From Loripinus fragilis (Eukaryota > Mollusca > Bivalvia > Lucinida > Lucinidae), in contig OZ026517.1 in the NCBI GenBank assembly GCA_964019695.1, positions 77,851,252-77,915,251 of the forward strand: 64,000 nucleotides of DNA, given 5' to 3'. This document shows, piece by piece, positions 11,661-23,700 of the stretch; position 1 is the stretch's first letter, and each line of letters begins with the position of its first letter. A program made the translations under genes and the position numbers. Under the pieces are notes generated by a model. The model was not told the DNA's origin, searched no databases, and saw nothing but the letters and a program-made list of their open reading frames with translations.

Positions 11661-12903
11661 TCTTAATTTGAAATGATAATAGAGCCTGTGCCTGACAAAA
11701 CTAAAAATATGAATTTGCATTCAGCAATGACTTGGAGCAGAATAGACCCAGTCTATATAGAGTCCTTGCTGGGCGCTTGGAGAAAGCTTGGGTCCTTAGC
11801 TATTGATCACACAGCAAACACTCTGATCAGCCTGGGCAAATGCCGAGAATGATCTGAGTCTGTGCTGGGTGCAAAGTCAAATTTTTGGCTTTGGCATCAA
11901 CAGGCTCATTTATGAAATTACCCTGGGTTTTCCTGAAGGATTTATCATGCACAAAGGCAAAACCATGAGAACATGAATCTGCCATACATAGGTCATTTCT
12001 TGTTACATTCAAAGCTGCCATACATGGCTCAATTCTTGTTACATTTCATGAATCTCATAAACAAATTACGGCACAACTCTTTGATAATAACACGCAGTTA
12101 AATAGGTATTCATTTAGGGTGCTTACATATCAAGCATACAGTATTCAGCCTAATAAGTGCACAGTGATCCGGATCTACACTGTTTACATAAGAGGGTGTA
12201 AAAGAGGGTGTAAAAGTTATGTGTAAAGCACACATATTAGGGCAAACACAGTATACCATGTCAGAGCTAGGTAAACAAATATCTAACATCATCAGAATTT
12301 ATGGCAAAAAGCAACAAGTGAGGAGATACGTCAATGCTGTTGAAAATAACAGTAAAAGTATGTTATAAAACTTTGGACTGTGTGAACTATTGAAGTACAG
12401 TGTATTAGCAGAATTTAAAAGAAACTGAAAACTGCCAAATACATGATAGAATGTTATGACCTGTGTTCATGTAACAAGATTATCTTCACACATGAGCACA
12501 CCTTTAAATCACACATACCTAGTTAAACTTATTCAAGCAGAGGAATCATGGGCTATACAATTATGTCTGAAGCCATTTTTTCTCAACCCAAATGTAACTA
12601 CCAGATTTGACCAAATTAATGCACATGTTCTTATAAGTGTACAATGAATGCTTTTTGGGTTGTTTACACAATATGAACTTGATTTATATAAATCCAGTAG
12701 TGAAAAATCATGTTTAATATGTACATGTGGATGAAAATATGCAGATCCTGATCAGCTGGTTTCATCAGGAGCCAGCCAATCTGGATCTACACTTTTTTCA
12801 AACTTGGGTTTCTGGAAAGAAAGTATGCACTAAGTGCACAATAAGGTTCAATACACTGTTTTACAAAGAGGGTATATTATTTTGAATAAAAGGTATGTAT
12901 ATA
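11661..12903. other. No gene; scattered fragments of GATCAG-type repeat
   Basis: Words such as CTCTGATCAGCCTGGGCAAA (11820) and GATCCTGATCAGCTGG (12744) are traces of the same dispersed family found in the TTAA MITEs. Frames at 11827-12647 show no domain. Confidence 0.45.
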
Positions 12904-13926
12904 CACTGAACCGATGTTCTAAGTGGCCACTTTTCAATTTCATTTTTTTCTGACTAAGAGCTAATGATATTGAAATGAATTTTTGCCCTAATATATGCAT
13001 TCCAATGGACTAAAGTTAGGCGGTGCTTAAGAAGAGTTTTCTATTACTTCACAATTTTGGGTTCAAAAATGTCAAAATCAACTTTTTGAAGAATTTAAGC
13101 GTTTTGAGAGCAGATTTTATCGAATTGATTGATAACAAACCCATCTAGCCAACTTGAAAAGCACCAAACACTGTATTTTTTGCTTATGACCCATTTTTTA
13201 TGATCTTATTTTTCAATTTCTGCATTTTCTGATATTTTCGAAAATCACCAGCTGTACATACTACAATAGTTGCATGTGTTTTATTTAATGTGATCATGTT
13301 AGACCAAACACAATACAGCTTGACCAACCCATTTTTTTAGCGATAATTTTTTCAAGACTGGTGTTCACTTCCGGTTTTAAAGTGAAACTTTAAAGGTCAT
13401 TTAAATGATATATGTAAAAGATTTTTTAATTTTTTAAGCAAAATAGTGACGCCTATTCATAATAAATAATCGCTGAAAATTGCAATGAAGATAATTAAGT
13501 GTACAGAGCAATGCAAAGTTTGTATGCAAATTGCATGGTTAAAGCTAAAACTCTTTGACAAAGCTGTGATAGTGGCTCTCTTCAGGTTAACCTAGAAGAG
13601 AAATAGAGAGTTCAATTGTCACAAAACTTTTGATTCTTTTTCATCTTATACCACAGCTGTTATTAACAGCTTCAACTAATTAAAATATAAATGGGTAACG
13701 TATCTGAGTAATATTTTATATCACACTAAAAAGTGTGACTTTTTGAAATGAGGGTACCCTTTCTCGGACTTTGTGCATGATCTACCTGTCATTTTGAAAT
13801 GAGATAATTTGCAGAGTCTCAACAAAGCCTTGGATTTTTTCATAACATTAAAATTTTGTAGATCGATTTTTATTTTCTGAACAAGTGCCAAAATGTAAGG
13901 TGGTCACTTATAACATCGTTTCAGTG
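12904..13926. mobile_element. TA-flanked TIR element, non-autonomous
   Basis: CACTGAACCGATGTTCTAAG at the left and the reverse complement of CACTGAAACGATGTTATAAG at the right are flanked by TA (12902-12903, 13927-13928). It is 1023 bp with no transposase frame. Confidence 0.8.
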
Positions 13927-13928
13927 TA

Positions 13929-14690
13929 GTGCATTAATGAGGGTTAATACCGTTTTTTTATTAACTTCTCTATGGAAGCATCTCGGCCAGCCGGTTAGAT
14001 AATAAGAGTATTTTGGTTATCTCACAGCATTTTGGTTATCGCCTGAAGTATCAACCCGAGACTCCATTATAAGCCCAAGAGTTTTAGTGATAACCAAAAC
14101 CCTGTGAGATAATATGTTTATCACATATTCCAATTCACTGTTTTAACACGTTTTACATACAAAAATGTAAGTAAAACATGGGATTGATGTAAACTTTGCG
14201 CTACATCACGCCACTTGTTTGCATCTTTTCAAGCCTGTGCAAACCCTGCATAATTATTGTAAAGTCAATCTTTAGAAATACATGCAACGATATTTGGTGA
14301 GACTAGATGTCCAGGTTTCACTTACAACCATGGCTTAAAGTGTGTGATCAGTGAAGGCTCTGGCAAGACTGTACTACTGTGCAGGCTTGTCTGAGCCTTG
14401 GCTGGTCATCCTTGTGATAAGTACCAAACCCTGACAATTTTATACTGATTTTGGTCCTAATTAAAAGGGTTAAGTCTTACACAAAATAGTATCAAAAAGT
14501 TCAAGTAATTTTTATATCCTTATTCCATGTGTTTTTCCAGCACTTTTCAAAGAAGACTTATTTTCAGGCACTTTTCAAGAAAGACCTCTATTTGAAAGTA
14601 CTTTTTAAACCTGAGCGAATCTTATTTCATGCTCAATAGATGAATCCTCTTGTTATCTGAAGCTCTATACAGCCTTAATCTAGTTATTCA
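13929..14690 (-). other. GDAP2 3'UTR and downstream region
   Basis: Sequence downstream of the GDAP2 stop. A short inverted repeat pairs TTTTGGTTATCTCACAG near 14014 with GATAACCAAAACCCTGTGAG near 14089. Fragments resembling the 45709-46109 MITE (TTTTCAAGCCTGTGCAAACC at 14226; CACTTTTCAAGAAAGACC at 14570) lie within. Confidence 0.5.
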
Positions 14691-14747
14691 TCATAAGTCA
14701 CCATTGTCCTCCTCATCAAATGGAACATAGTACCGTGGACCATTCAC
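14691..14747 (-). CDS. GDAP2: GDAP2 terminal coding exon with stop codon
   Basis: The acceptor TATATTTGCAG is followed by 18 codons (VNGPRYYVPFDEEDNGDL) and TGA at 14691-14693, with a second in-frame TGA directly after. The NGPxYY motif near the stop matches the GDAP2 tail. The 3'UTR runs to lower coordinates. An AATAAA on this strand at 13957-13962 is a possible poly(A) signal about 730 bp downstream, but I cannot confirm its use. Confidence 0.9.
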   Translation of the reverse strand: MNGPRYYVPFDEEDNGDL

Positions 14748-17700
14748 CTGCAAATATAGACAAGCTACATAACAAATGATATAAGTGGCCAGGAAACTCC
14801 AATATGCTACATGCAATGACCAGCAGGTCAAATTCAAAGCTGTATGAGTATGCCTGACATTGTTTATAAATACACACCAAATTCAGGGCGCTTCATCCAT
14901 TAACACCTCCTCTCACATATGTGTGTTAGTTGAGAAAGTTTGTTTGTTTGTTTTGTTGCTTTACATCCCAAGTCAACAGCTATGGTCATTGCGGGACGGT
15001 CAGTTCACCTAACCACACTTTTTCCTGGGCAGGCTTGAACAAGCGGTTAACCAGTAATTCGTGCACATACTTTCTCTTGTAACTGACAACAACCCTTCTT
15101 GAATGAATCAGCGGAAGGGAGGAGAATGACCGTAGAAATCATTTCATGATCAATCTCCACGAAAGTATGGGACCGGACCAGGATCGAACTCGCGACCCCT
15201 GGATCTGCAGTCAGACACGCATCTGAAGCCAGACACGTTACCGACTGCGCAACGCGGCCCGGCTTAGTTGAGAAAGGGGTTAAATTGCGAGTGCACCAAT
15301 ATGCTAAGGCATATCTATTTTTCTTCTGTTTGTGTGGCAACGATGTGCAAAACTCTCAACTGGGACGGCATGCACCCCAAGAGAATGGACCCCAAAGTCA
15401 GAATTGCTCTGACTTAAAAAATATGTGAAAGGTAAGGGTGAATGGCTGACGTGGTCCAGGCTCCCAATATGCATAGCTTACTTGCATAAAAAAAGCATAA
15501 TAAACGGCAACATACATTACTAGTGTTGTCCAATAGTTATGGACTTCCTCAGAGGATTTTACAGCCTGATCTTGAGGCGATCTGCACCATATTTATAGTC
15601 GTCAGGGGGTCGGTGAACCAGCCCTTGTTTGGCAATACATTGTAAAGTCATCAGGGGACTGGTTCAAAACGGTCCTTATTTCACAATATTTGACAATATA
15701 CAGGCCCCTGGTTAATTTGCTGTATCATGTGACCCGGGGGCTGGTTACGTGCATTTCCGCTATACACCAATGTTAAACAAAGGCTGGTTCACCTGCCCCC
15801 TGATGACTATAAATATGGTGCAGATCGCCTCTAGCAGGCTGTAAAGTCCTCCAATAAAGTTCATAACTATTGGACTAAACTAGTAAGCCTAGTATGTTGC
15901 CATTTATTTATGTTTTTATGCCAGTAAGCTTTGCACATCGGGAGTCTGACCATGTCAGCCACTCACCCTTGCATAACAAATGACCTTATCTTTATCACTA
16001 TCACACTCTAAGTGGTTTAAGTACCAAAGGTCATGATAAACATATTTTTGAGCGTGAAATTGTGAATATTTTTATATCCATAACCTTTAACATTTAAATT
16101 TTGTGATCAAAAGAACCATCTCATTGAGACAGTTCTGTGGTTCTTTTCAGTACACATAACATATGTTTTGGTTGAGAAATTTGAAAACTAAGTTTTAATT
16201 ACCCACTCTTATCTAAAAGCCTGACAGTACAATCAAGTTTTGGCCAATGTATAGAATAAAGAGTTACAGAGTCTCAGAAAATGGGCAGGCTCACTAAGTG
16301 CATTTATGCTAGGTGTGATACAACTAACTCTTGTTAACTCGAGTCCATGGAACAGAGTTTTTATTGAGTTACAAGTGGTTTGAGGTAAATAGTCCTTACC
16401 ATTTCGACTAAAATTTAGAAATTTTCTAGCTTGGCTTATCTTAATTGAATCTGACAACTAGGAATCTTCAGTGTTTTCTAACCTCATTAAAATCCAATAT
16501 CTTGCAGAGAATATTTATACCACTTTATGCATTGTGAGACAAACTTAGACAAATGTATAATTAATCAAGACATAAGACTGCCCTGTATGTTTTATACTTT
16601 TTTTTCTGAACTCTAAAATATTTTGATTAATGTTTCGGATTTATAAACGCATTCATGGTCAGGGCTCATTGCTACCATGATGAAAGTAGTCTGAAATTCA
16701 TTTAAATATATGTAGCAGATGTAATCTGCAATGTTTTCAGGACAGAAAACAAATGACAGGATAAGTGTTAAATCACCTTCTTCTATCTGAGGTAAATGCT
16801 TCACAAAAGGGCTATATGGGTCTGCATTTTTTGCCAAGACCCACTTTGTGGAGGCCAGGCACAAGTGGCTATTGTGTTGCTGCTCATTATCTACACAAGT
16901 CACTTATTGCTATCCTGTATGGTAAGGTATACTAAATCCTTTCCCTGCCATTCTCAACAAATGTTGTCTCCTTTCTCATCTCATGATGCACTCTGGTGGT
17001 TTTTATTGCAAACAATGTGTACCCAGATGTTGAGTCTCATCAGGGTCCATACTGTTTGTATCTATGAGTCTAAGGTTCATTAGAATATATGAAGCATATT
17101 GGCGAACAATGGATGACAGACAATGGATGTCATGGTTAGCAAATAGCAGTACCCCAAATCCATCCGTGCTCTTAACCTCTGTCCTTTCAAGACGAGGAGT
17201 AAATCTTACATCATCATCATCATAATCGGATTTTTGATTAACGTGCAGGTGCAGGGGCATCATCCACATCAGTGGGCCCCTTTCCAGGTAACTGGCTAGC
17301 TGCATGCATGGCAGATCTCACACCTGATCTCCAGGTGCTCCTTTCTTGAGGGTCAACTGTCGTGAGCTTCCATTCATGGAAGTCTTTCTCCATCAGTTTC
17401 TTCCATGTTAGCTTGGGCCTCCCTGCCCCCCGCCTACCCTCAATCTGTATATCACATGCTGTTCTGATTGCACCACTAGAACCCTCCACATGCCCAAACC
17501 AGCCAAGCCTTCTCTCTCTCAAAATGGGGTCGAGGTCCTCAAGCTCGAGCTTTGCCAGTAATTCACTTGACAATACCGTGGCCACATCCTCTGGCTTGTT
17601 ACTGCAGATCTGTCTGATCATGGCACTACCATTGCGCTGCAAGCGCTGCAGGTTCGTCTTGGTCAGTGGCCAAGTTTCACTGGCATGGAGCATGGCGCTC

Positions 17701-20700
17701 CGCACGCAAGAGCTGTATACATGGACACAGGTCTTGTAAGAGAGATGGCGGGATGTGAGAACTGGTAGTAGCTCCCTGAACTTCTTCCAGGCTGTTTTCA
17801 CACAAGTAGTGACTGTTATTTCACAGCCTCCACCAGCAGAAAGCATGTCACCCAGGTAGCAGAAGGAAGCTACCACCTCCAGCTTATCAGGTCCAACCTG
17901 GACTTCACTCTGTGGCCTGCCGTCAATAGGGCGGGCATTTCCCATGCACCGTGCACACCTATAATCAGGATTTGGTGTCAGTCGTTGTAGCCCACTGCAT
18001 TTCTTATGCACCCAAAGTTTGCAGCCATTGCAGTAGATGCTGTTGTTGCCTACTCCTGTACGACAGACAGCGCATTGGTATTTGCCTGAACTCTTCAAAA
18101 GGTCCTGTACCACAGATCATGACCTTTGTCTTTCCTGCATTTACCCTCAACCCCTTCATCTCCATGGCTTCTTTCCATATCAAGAGCCTCCTGACACATA
18201 TTATATTACAAGTATATATCATCAGTTGTGGCAGAACTTGGTAAAAGAATAGAAATTTATGTTCAGTTTGTGGTTTTATCAATTACAAGATGTAAGATTA
18301 AATCCACACAGTACTGTTACATGATATGATTCATTTTCAGAAATTTTCTGAAATCTTGGCAAAATGCTGAGCATAATAAAAGGAACTAATCTGAAAGGTC
18401 ATAGCTCCTGGCCTTGAGGTTATAAAACTATTTTCATACTAAACTTAACTGAGCATGAAATTTCAACTACTCATAAAAACTAAAGTACTGAAAAAAAGAT
18501 TTGTTCCTGCTTAAAAGACTCAGATGTTGCATTTATCCTGCTAATAAATGTACAGATGCCAACAAATGACAACATTTTCACATTTATGATCAGAATAAAT
18601 TTCATGCTCAATTTCATTGATATAGAGGTTATTGGAACACTCGGGCGAGGAAGCCCCAAGGTGAAGTGGAACAAAATTGACACAGAAAGTCTGCCTTGTG
18701 TGGACCTTGAGATCAAGTTAAGAGCTGCTCTGCATGGAGCTAGCCAGCTACTTGGAGGGGGCCCACTGATGTGGATGATGTCATGCACTTGCATGTTAAT
18801 CTAAAACCTGATGGTAATGATGATGGCATGTTAGTTTTGAATAGTCTGTAGGGTTTATAGTGAATTTAGATTGGTATAATATCTGTATGATTTATGGTGA
18901 ACTTAGAATTACAAAATGTCTGTGAGGTATATAGTAACTTTAAATTGACAAATATATTTATGATTGATAGTGAATTTAGTTTGACAAAATACCTGTACAG
19001 TTTATAGTATTTAACTTTAGATTGACAAAATATCAGTATGGTTAATATTAGTAAAATTTCAGAGAACAACTGCAAAATGGCATGGAGTATTTATGTATGG
19101 TCAATAATCACTATTGACAAAATATCTGTATGGTTTTGGTCAACAAAATATCTTTATAATTTAAATGATTTTAGACTGAAAAATATCTGTATAGTTTGTA
19201 GTGATTTTAAATTGACAGAATTTCTTGTATGCTTTATATTGGAATGGAAAATCAGCACAACTCAAATGTTTTCTTTTACAAATTAGCTTTGAATTGTATT
19301 CCTTCTTCAGTGCAAATAGGTTGATTGTATATTTATAATGTATGCTTTATAGTGATTTTAGATTGACAAAATATTTGTAAGGTTTATATTGATTGACAGA
19401 ATATTTGTATGGTTTATACTGATTTTCAATAAAACAGTTTGTAAAAAGAGAAAGTGTTCACCTGTATATCATGGTCTAGAACAAAAGGAGGTATATCTAA
19501 CTGATCAGGGTTTATCCTCGCATAGAGAAACTGTACACCTTTCAAGGAATGGACCTTCTGTTTAATATCTGAGGCTGTGAATGTTGTGAAGAACCAGGTG
19601 GCAAGCTGAAGAAGAAACAGTAGTCAAATTATTGTATATATCCCAAACTATTTCCTCCCTAGCGCTGGCTTTTGATGTCCGCTGACTTGTTAGAAAAATT
19701 ACCCAGTGTGCCACTGTGCCTAGATTTAATATTCAGAACCTCATCTTATTTTACAACCTTTTGAAGTGTGTTAAAGGAAGTGATGGAATGTAAATGGAGT
19801 GTTAATCCTGATCACTAATTGCCATTCTAATGTTGCCTTTAAGTACTTTTACACACCACACAGGTTGTTAAATAGACTTGCTTGAATTACAGGATACGCT
19901 TGGTGATTATAACTCTGCACCATCCTACTCAAAGTAGGGTGGGACGATTGTATTCATTTAATTTTCTCCTTAAAAAGAGTATGTTTGTTCCCGCCCCCAT
20001 CCCCCCCCCCCCCTTTAAAAGCAAAACAGTACATCAGATTTTGGGAGATGAGGGAGGACCACAACAAGCCTGTGCATATGTGCAGTCATGCCAGAGCCTG
20101 TGTTATTTGCAAACTCAAGGTAGAGAATTAGACCTCTAACCCCACTAGATAGCTGGGAATGAACTTGTTAAGAGTGGCTTTATGCTTATGCAATAAGAAA
20201 CAAAATCTCATGACCTTATTCGTGATTTTAATGCTGACCTTTTGGAACTTTCCTTTAGTGTCCAAAACCTTGAATTCAGGCATTGTCCTGAAAACTTTCA
20301 CCAATGTGAGTACACATATTTGCAAGGACTAGAAAATATTATATGCCACAAAATGAAAAATGTCAGCAAATTTTCATAAAATGCAGCCATGACTGAGCCT
20401 TTAAAGACAATGACAGCAACTTACATTTGACCACCAAGTAGGATGTACTTAGTAAAATGACAGAAACATACGTTTGACCACCAAGTAGGATGTACTATGT
20501 AAAATGACAGCAATATACCTTTGACCACCAAGTAGGATGTACTATGTAAAATGACAGCAACTTACATTTGACCACCAAGTAGGATGTACTATGTAAAATG
20601 ACAGCAACATACCTTTGACCACCAAGTAGGATGTACTATGTAAATGACAGCAACATACCTTTCACCACCAAGTAGGATGTACTATGTAAAATGACAGCAC

Positions 20701-23700
20701 CTTACCTTTGACCACCAAGTAGGATGTACTATGTAAAATGACAGCAACATACCTTTGACCACCAAGTAGGATGTACTATGTAAAATGACAGCAACATACC
20801 TTTGACCACCAAGTAGGATGTACTATGTAAATGACAGCAACATACCTTTGACCACCAAGTAGGATGTACTATGTAAAATGACAGTAACTTACATTTGACC
20901 AACAAGTAGGATGTACTATGTAAAATGACAGCAACATACCTTTGATCACCAAGTAGGATGTACTATGTAAAATGACAGCAAATACCTTTGACCACCAAGT
21001 AGGATGTACTATGTAAATGACAGCAACATACCTTTGACCACCAAGTAGGATGTACTATGTTAAATGACAGCAACATACCTTTAACCACCAAGTAGGATGT
21101 ACTATGTAAAATGACAGCAACATACCTTTGACCACCAAGTAGGATGTACTATGTAAAATGACAGTAACTTACCTTTGACCACCAAGTAGGATGTACTATG
21201 TTAAATGACAGCAACATACCTTTGACCACCAAGTAGGATGTACTATGTTAAATGACAGCAACATACCTTTGACCACCAAGCAGGATGTACTATGTTAAAT
21301 GACAGCAACATACCTTTGATCAACAAGTAGGATGTACTATGTAAAATGACAGCAACATACCTTTGACCACCAAGTAGGATGTACCATGTAAAATGACAGC
21401 AACATACCTTTGACCACCAAGTAGGATGTACTATGTAATATGACAGCAACATACCTTTGACCACCAAGTAGGATGTACTATGTAAATTGACAGCAACATA
21501 CCTTTGACCACCAAGTAGGATGTACTATGTAAAATGACAGCAACATACCTTTGACCACCAAGTAGGATGTACTATGTAAAATGACAGCAACATACCTTTG
21601 ACCACCAAGTAGGATGTACTATGTAAAATGACTTTAAATTCTTTCTGTACCTGACCACCAAGTAGGATTTACTGTGTAAAATAACAGCAACATACCTTTG
21701 ACCACCAAGTAGGATGTACCATGTAAAATGACAGCAACATACCTTTGAACACCAAGTAGGATGTACTATGTAAAATGACAGCAACATACCTTTGACCACC
21801 AAGTAGGATGTACTGTATTAAATGACAGCAACATACCTTTGACCACCAAGTAGGATGTACTATGTAAAATGACAGCAACATACCTTTGACCACCAAGTAG
21901 GATGTACTATGTAAAATGACTTTAAATTCTTTCTGTACCTGACCACCAAGTAGGATTTACTGTGTAAAATAACAGCAACATACCTTTGACCACCAAGTAG
22001 GATGTACCATGTAAAATGACAGCAACATACCTTTGACCACCAAGTAGGATGTACTATGTAAAATGACAGCAACATACCTTTGACCACCAAGTAGGATGTA
22101 CTGTGTAAAATGACAGCAACATACCTTTGATCAACAAGTAGGATGTACCATGTAAAATGACAGCAACATACCTTTGATCAACAAGTAGCATGTACCTTGT
22201 AAAATGACAGCAACATACCTTTGATCAACAAGTAGGATGCACTATGTAAAATGACAGTAACTTACATTTGACCAACAAGTAGGATGTACTATGTAAAATG
22301 ACAGCAACATACCTTTGATCAACAAGTAGGATGTACTATGTTAAATGACAGCAACTTACATTTGACCAACAAGTAGGATGTACCATGTAAAATGACAGCA
22401 ACATACCTTTGATCAACAAGTAGGATATACTATGTAAAATGACAACAAATACCTTTGACCACCAAGTAGGATGTACTATGTAAAATGACAGTAACTTACA
22501 TTTGACCAACAAGTAGGATGTACCATGTAAAATGACAGCAACATACCTTTGATCAACAAGCAGGATGTACTATGTAAAATGACAGCAAATACCTTTGACC
22601 ACCAAGTAGGATGTACTATGTAAAATGACAGTAACTTACATTTGACCACCAAGTAGGATGTACTATGTAAAATGACAGCAACATACCTTTGATCAACACG
22701 TAGGATGTACTATGTAAAATGACAGCAACATACCTTTGACCACCAAGTAGGATGTACTATGTTAAATGACAGCAACATACCTTTGACCACCAAGCAGGAT
22801 GTACTATGTTAAATGACAGAAACATACCTTTGATCAACAAGTAGGATGTACTATGTTAAATGACAGTAACTTACATTAGACCACCAAGTACGATGTACTA
22901 TGTAAAATGACAACAACATACCTTTGACCACCAAGTAGGATGTACCATGTAAAATGACAGCAACTTACATTTGACCACCAAGTAGGATGTATTATGTAAA
23001 ATGACAGCAACATACCTTTGACCACCATGTAGGGTGTACTATGTAAAATAACAGCAACATACCTTTGACCACCAAGTAGGAAGTACTATGTAAAATGACA
23101 GTAACTTACATTTCAGCAACAAGTAGGATGTACTATGTAAAATGACAGCAACATACCTTTGACCACCAAGTAGGATGTACTATGTAAAATGACAGCAACA
23201 TACCTTTGACCAACAAGTAGGATGTACTATGTAAAATGACAGTAACTTACATTTGACCACCAAGTAGGATGTACTATGTAAAATAATAGCAACATACCTT
23301 TGACCACCAAGTAGGATGTACCATGTAAAATGACAGCAACATACCTTTGACCACCAAGTAGGATTTACTGTGTAAAATAACAGCAACGTACCTTTGACCA
23401 CCAAGTAGGATGTACTATGTTAAATGACAGCAACATACCTTTAACCACCAAGTAGGATGTACTATGTAAAATGACAGTAACATACCTTTGACCACCAAGT
23501 AGGATGTACTATGTAAAATGACAGTAACTTACCTTTGACCACCAAGTAGGATGTACTATGTTAAATGACAGCAACATACCTTTGACCACCAAGTAGGATG
23601 TACTATGTTAAATGACAGCAACATACCTTTGATCAACAAGTAGGATGTACTATGTTAAATGACAGTAACTTACATTAGACCACCAAGTACGATGTACTAT

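Larger units (their letters stand above)
21243..22300. repeat. Higher-order block A of the 47-bp array (partner at 24402)
   Basis: The same order of variant units, including the two full exon copies, recurs 3159 bp further on with only scattered substitutions. The block probably extends further right; I give only the part I compared. Confidence 0.85.

Noticed and set aside
15047..15340. Frames of about 90-160 codons sharing VAQSVTCLATDACLTADPGVAS (also at 52236 and 56324)
   Set aside because: They are translations of the tRNA-derived SINE; the shared peptide is its tRNA-like head.
17362..17739. A 125-codon plus-strand frame
   Set aside because: It is antisense to the RTE LINE frame, which has recognisable motifs.
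18845..19435. A second exon-derived array next to exon 19462-19605
   Set aside because: I compared the unit with the exon end and donor and saw no convincing match.
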